This document shows positions 62,101-64,000 of a stretch of 64,000 nucleotides of DNA, in pieces. The position numbers and the translations under genes were made by a program. Position 1 is the stretch's first letter; the number at the start of each line of letters is the position of its first letter. Origin of the DNA: Sialis fuliginosa. Taxonomy: Eukaryota; Arthropoda; Insecta; Megaloptera; Sialidae. The stretch covers positions 992,001-1,056,000 of the forward strand of contig OY540814.1 of the NCBI GenBank assembly GCA_961205875.1, given 5' to 3'. The notes beneath the pieces are model-generated. The model saw only the letters and a program-made list of their open reading frames with translations, was not told the DNA's origin and did no database searches.

Positions 62101-62467
62101 AGCATGACATCTACTAAAACTTACAAAAATAGAATACATTTACATATATCGTGTTATAAAACATAACATTAATGAATAATAACTTTACCATTTCACGACA
62201 ATCTCGAACTGATTTTTTAATTTTATCAATAGCTCTTTGAGCACAGCGTACATCTCTGCAAGCGAAAATAATTGTAGCTTTTCTCCGCGCTAAATCCTTA
62301 GCTGTTTCAAATCCGATGCCTTTATTGGCTCCAGTTATTAAAACCACTTTCCCTTCTAATGATTCTTTATTTTTGCACCAACCCCATTGATGTTCACGAT
62401 ATTTTCGAATCAATAACAACAAGATTACTGTCACAAAGATATATAATAATGATAACATTATTAACAA
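52955..62467 (-). CDS. short-chain dehydrogenase, retinol dehydrogenase 11-14 type
   Basis: Three exons (62467-62189, 55494-54931, 53113-52955) encode 333 residues. The protein is a classical NAD(P)(H)-dependent SDR of the RDH11-14 group, whose members reduce or oxidise retinoids, steroids or lipid aldehydes at the ER or mitochondrial membrane. Residues 2-20 form a hydrophobic anchor (LIMLSLLYIFVTVILLLLI). The cofactor motif TGANKGIG is at 45-52, NNAG at 125-128, the catalytic Ser in NVTS at 178, YANSK at 218-222 (Tyr218, Lys222), and CPG at 247-249. RDH proteins usually have EMHxxVNHLG; here the site reads EIHLSTHHLG, putting His150 where the tetrad Asn normally sits. The C-terminus GAQTVIYCATEPSLKGQSG is typical of the group. 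All junctions are phase 0. Substrate cannot be deduced. Confidence 0.94.
53326..53487. mobile_element. short hAT-like MITE with long G tract
   Basis: Ends CAGTGGCGTAGTAAG and CTTACTACGCCACTG; flanks TAAGTTTT and TAGGTTTG match at 6 of 8. Includes a run of more than 20 G near 53444-53466. In intron 2 of the dehydrogenase gene. Confidence 0.75.
53905..54925 (+). repeat. dispersed repeat, copy split by a foldback
   Basis: Starts TACTAGCTGTTACTCACAAA, a type of sequence common in insect repeats, and matches 63205-63510 on both sides of the 54132-54834 insertion. The match runs to GGTTCCCAAGGCAGATATT, about 6 bp from the dehydrogenase exon 2 donor. Confidence 0.8.
54132..54834. repeat. 700 bp near-perfect foldback in dehydrogenase intron 2
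   Basis: Arms of about 300 bp from CCCGGGAAAAAATTTCAGAT to its complement, including AGATCTGAAGTGATCTCGGT, with a nested pair of arms around AACCCTTCATCTGTGACAGG. It interrupts a repeat that is whole at 63205-63510. Confidence 0.87.
54931..55494 (-). CDS. RDH-like SDR exon 2 (residues 94-281)
   Basis: Carries most of the Rossmann fold: VTVQLSLIDV, IDILINNAGVYFP, RIINVTSIFHEKG, NPAYANSKLANVYFGREL and VYNVCPGYSYTGLF. Acceptor TTTCAAG, donor CAA|GTAAGT. A repeat copy reaches to within about 6 bp of the donor. Confidence 0.95.
55573..56728. mobile_element. hAT MITE, 1156 bp
   Basis: Ends CATGGGCGTAGCCAGG and CCTGGCTACGCCCATG, with perfect 8 bp duplications CAGCTGTA at 55565-55572 and 56729-56736. 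Subterminal G and C runs. In intron 1 of the dehydrogenase, 78 bp upstream of the exon 2 acceptor. Confidence 0.92.
56759..58451. repeat. 1.7 kb foldback with 675 bp arms
   Basis: Left arm 56759-57434 and right arm about 57785-58451 are inverted copies with few differences; they share GGTTCAATCCATATGAA, AACCCTTTAAAGTACAAAA and CATAATAGTACTACATAATG. The loop is about 350 bp. In dehydrogenase intron 1, right after a hAT MITE. No coding capacity. Confidence 0.9.
59285..59459. repeat. short hairpin repeat
   Basis: Inverted ends AAGGCTTTTATACACCACCC and its imperfect complement, about 175 bp overall. MITE-like, in dehydrogenase intron 1. Confidence 0.65.
59842..60643. mobile_element. hAT-like MITE, 802 bp
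   Basis: Ends CATAGACATAGAGAATGGAC and GTCCATTCTCTATGTCTATG, flanked by perfect 8 bp duplications CATAACAC at 59834-59841 and 60644-60651. In intron 1 of the dehydrogenase gene. Confidence 0.88.
60769..61080. mobile_element. MITE, ATGTCCGGTATTATAAAGG family, complete copy
   Basis: Ends ATGTCCGGTATTATAAAGGA and TCCTTTATAATACCGGACAT, with GCTAGC near both ends. A truncated relative is at 47119-47397. In dehydrogenase intron 1. Confidence 0.85.
61256..61605 (+). repeat. dispersed direct repeat, copy 1
   Basis: CAAGTAAATGCACAGTG through TTCATATATTTTTAATTTTT to GAGATAAATCTTTG recurs at 63728-64000. A short minus-strand frame that overlaps it is not a gene. Confidence 0.8.
61861..61905 (+). repeat. 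(GACG)n/(GACA)n microsatellite
   Basis: GGACAGACGGACGGACGGAC and further units. Similar GGACGG stretches mark other repeats here (near 42988 and 48465), so it may be part of a transposon end. Confidence 0.85.
62189..62467 (-). CDS. RDH-like SDR exon 1 (residues 1-93)
   Basis: Holds the membrane anchor, then EGKVVLITGANKGIGFETAK and ATIIFACRDVRCAQRAIDKI. The CRD after the second beta strand suits NADP(H) binding in this family. Donor ATG|GTAAAG, phase 0. The ATG at 62467 was chosen because it gives the usual anchor length; a second ATG three codons later is possible. Confidence 0.94.
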
Positions 62468-63204
62468 TTTAATTTTTAATATGTAGTTTTATTCAACAGA
62501 TAAAATGATACTGATTGCGAGATCCAAATATAATTTGGGTTTTAAAAGAACCTTTAACGTACACATTACGTAATAAACTTGTTTTTTGAGAAATCAAGCA
62601 TATCCATGTGTTTTACTTTCTTATACCATGTATATAAAATATACATATAGTATAAGTAAGTATAGTGAAGCCGATTTTTTTCGAAATCTGGATTTTGACG
62701 GAATTATCCATTTTGACCTTCCCTTAATCCATTCTGACTATTTTCGCCATGATGTCTGTGTGTCTGTCTGTCTGTCGGTCTTTAAGCGCTGTAACTCAAA
62801 TACGATAAATCGTAGAAGGGTGACATTTTATATTTAAGATTAATTTTTGTTTGGGAAGAAAACTTCCTATTTTTGAAAACGATCTTTCAACCGGATACGG
62901 ATGTTTACCTACGTCGATTTTTGAATTTTTCGAATTACTCTGAAACAGTGCGAAATAGAGAAAAATGGTCGTTAAAAATTGTAGGTAATATCATTATCTA
63001 TAATTTATGTTCTATTCGAAACGAATTTTTGAAAAAAACATTTTTTATTATAATTCAAATGGTTCATAACAGAGGAGAAATATCTGCCATGAGTGTCATG
63101 GGACTTTCTTATACGTAATACTGAGAGTAAACAGTGTAGGTGAATCTAAATAATTACATAAAAAAAATTCTTTCTGGCTAAATATTTAATAATAAATGTT
63201 GGAA

Positions 63205-63510
63205 AAAAATGTATGGGGAATAAGTTATAGGTAATAACATACTCGACATTTTTTATCTAAAACATTTTTTTCTTATTTCAAAAATAATTCGAAAATTCAA
63301 AAATTGACAAGAGTAAACATCCGTTTTCAGTTATTATGTTAAAAAAAATCATTTGCTATATAATGTAGAGAATAATATTACCTATATTATTCATTTTATT
63401 CTATCTTGTTAGTTTGTCAGAAATGTTTTAATAAAATAAGAATTACGTACAGTATTCACTGTTAGGATTACGTATAAGAAAGTCCCGTGGTTCCCAAGGC
63501 AGATATTTTT
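63205..63510 (+). repeat. dispersed repeat, uninterrupted copy
   Basis: Counterpart of 53905-54131 plus 54838-54925. It keeps GTTAGTTTGTCAGAAATG without the foldback. Preceded by a (TGTC)n stretch near 62755-62782. Confidence 0.78.
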
Positions 63511-63727
63511 TTACATATCCATGAACTAATTTTAATCTAATAGATCGTAAACTAAAATTTTTTAGAAATTGAGTTTTTAGTTGAATTTTATATCAAGTTA
63601 TTTACATTTTTAGAAAGAAGAAGGGTAAGAAGTTACTTTCGCTCATAATTAGGTCAGTGACGTCGCTAAAAAGGGGCGGGGGACAGACCGCCAAGGGTAT
63701 CACCCTCAAAGGGGTGACACTCGTGTT

Positions 63728-64000
63728 AAAAACATTTGCCATGTAAATGCACAGTGCTTCCTCGTGCTAAATTGCTGGGAATTGGTTAACCATTTTATTT
63801 TTATACAACTTTACTAAAAAATATTAGTTCGAAATTTTTATAAAACGCACCTGAATATTTTTTCATATATTTTGAATTTTTTGACAATTTCAATCTAAAT
63901 CTAAATTTATGCAAACGTCAAAATGACATTTAATATGTCCAAGCAAATATCAATTTAGAAATACAAAACACGATTTTTTTAAATAAACTGAGATAAATCT
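63728..64000 (+). repeat. dispersed direct repeat, copy 2, runs off the window
   Basis: Same orientation as 61256-61605, with a deletion of about 27 bp near its start. The copy is cut by the window end. Confidence 0.8.

Noticed and set aside
1..64000. CRISPR array, tRNA, rRNA or bacterial-type operon
   Set aside because: No regularly spaced identical repeats with unique spacers, no cloverleaf I could fold with confidence, and all coding evidence is spliced eukaryotic.

Overview
The window is animal, almost certainly insect, nuclear DNA. It is AT-rich, its genes are split by GT-AG introns, and most of it is short DNA transposons (MITEs), long foldback elements and other transposon debris. It also has a deleted mariner, a Penelope-like fragment and a short (CCTAA)4 tract matching the common insect telomere motif. 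The order cannot be settled from the sequence; a hemipteran-like genome would fit, but that is only an impression.

Two protein-coding genes are supported, both on the minus strand. (1) 49660..8082: a complete huntingtin gene. I could place 30 coding exons whose splice phases all agree (8619 nt, 2872 residues plus stop). The encoded protein can be followed against human huntingtin from the N-terminal amphipathic helix to the C-terminal HEAT domain. There is no polyglutamine or polyproline tract. (2) 62467..52955: a 3-exon, 333-residue short-chain dehydrogenase of the retinol dehydrogenase 11-14 type. It has an N-terminal membrane anchor, the TGxxxGIG and YxxxK motifs, and a His where the catalytic Asn of the family normally lies.

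Layout: 1-8081 is gene-free and packed with repeats, beyond the 3' end of huntingtin. 8082-49660 is huntingtin, with a few tiny introns (58-95 bp) and many introns of 0.5-2.3 kb that are largely filled by insertions. 49661-52954 lies between the two genes: the huntingtin upstream region, then repeats, then the 3' end of the dehydrogenase. 52955-62467 is the dehydrogenase, whose 6.7 kb intron 1 holds a hAT MITE, a 1.7 kb foldback and another hAT MITE. 62468-64000 is repeat sequence that runs off the window.

The two genes have no evident functional connection. I did not find a new biological system. The most unusual features are transposon ends lying 6-18 bp inside several 5' splice sites, very long inverted repeats inside introns, the catalytic-residue change in the dehydrogenase, a Penelope foldback nested in a hAT MITE, and tandem amplification inside MITEs.
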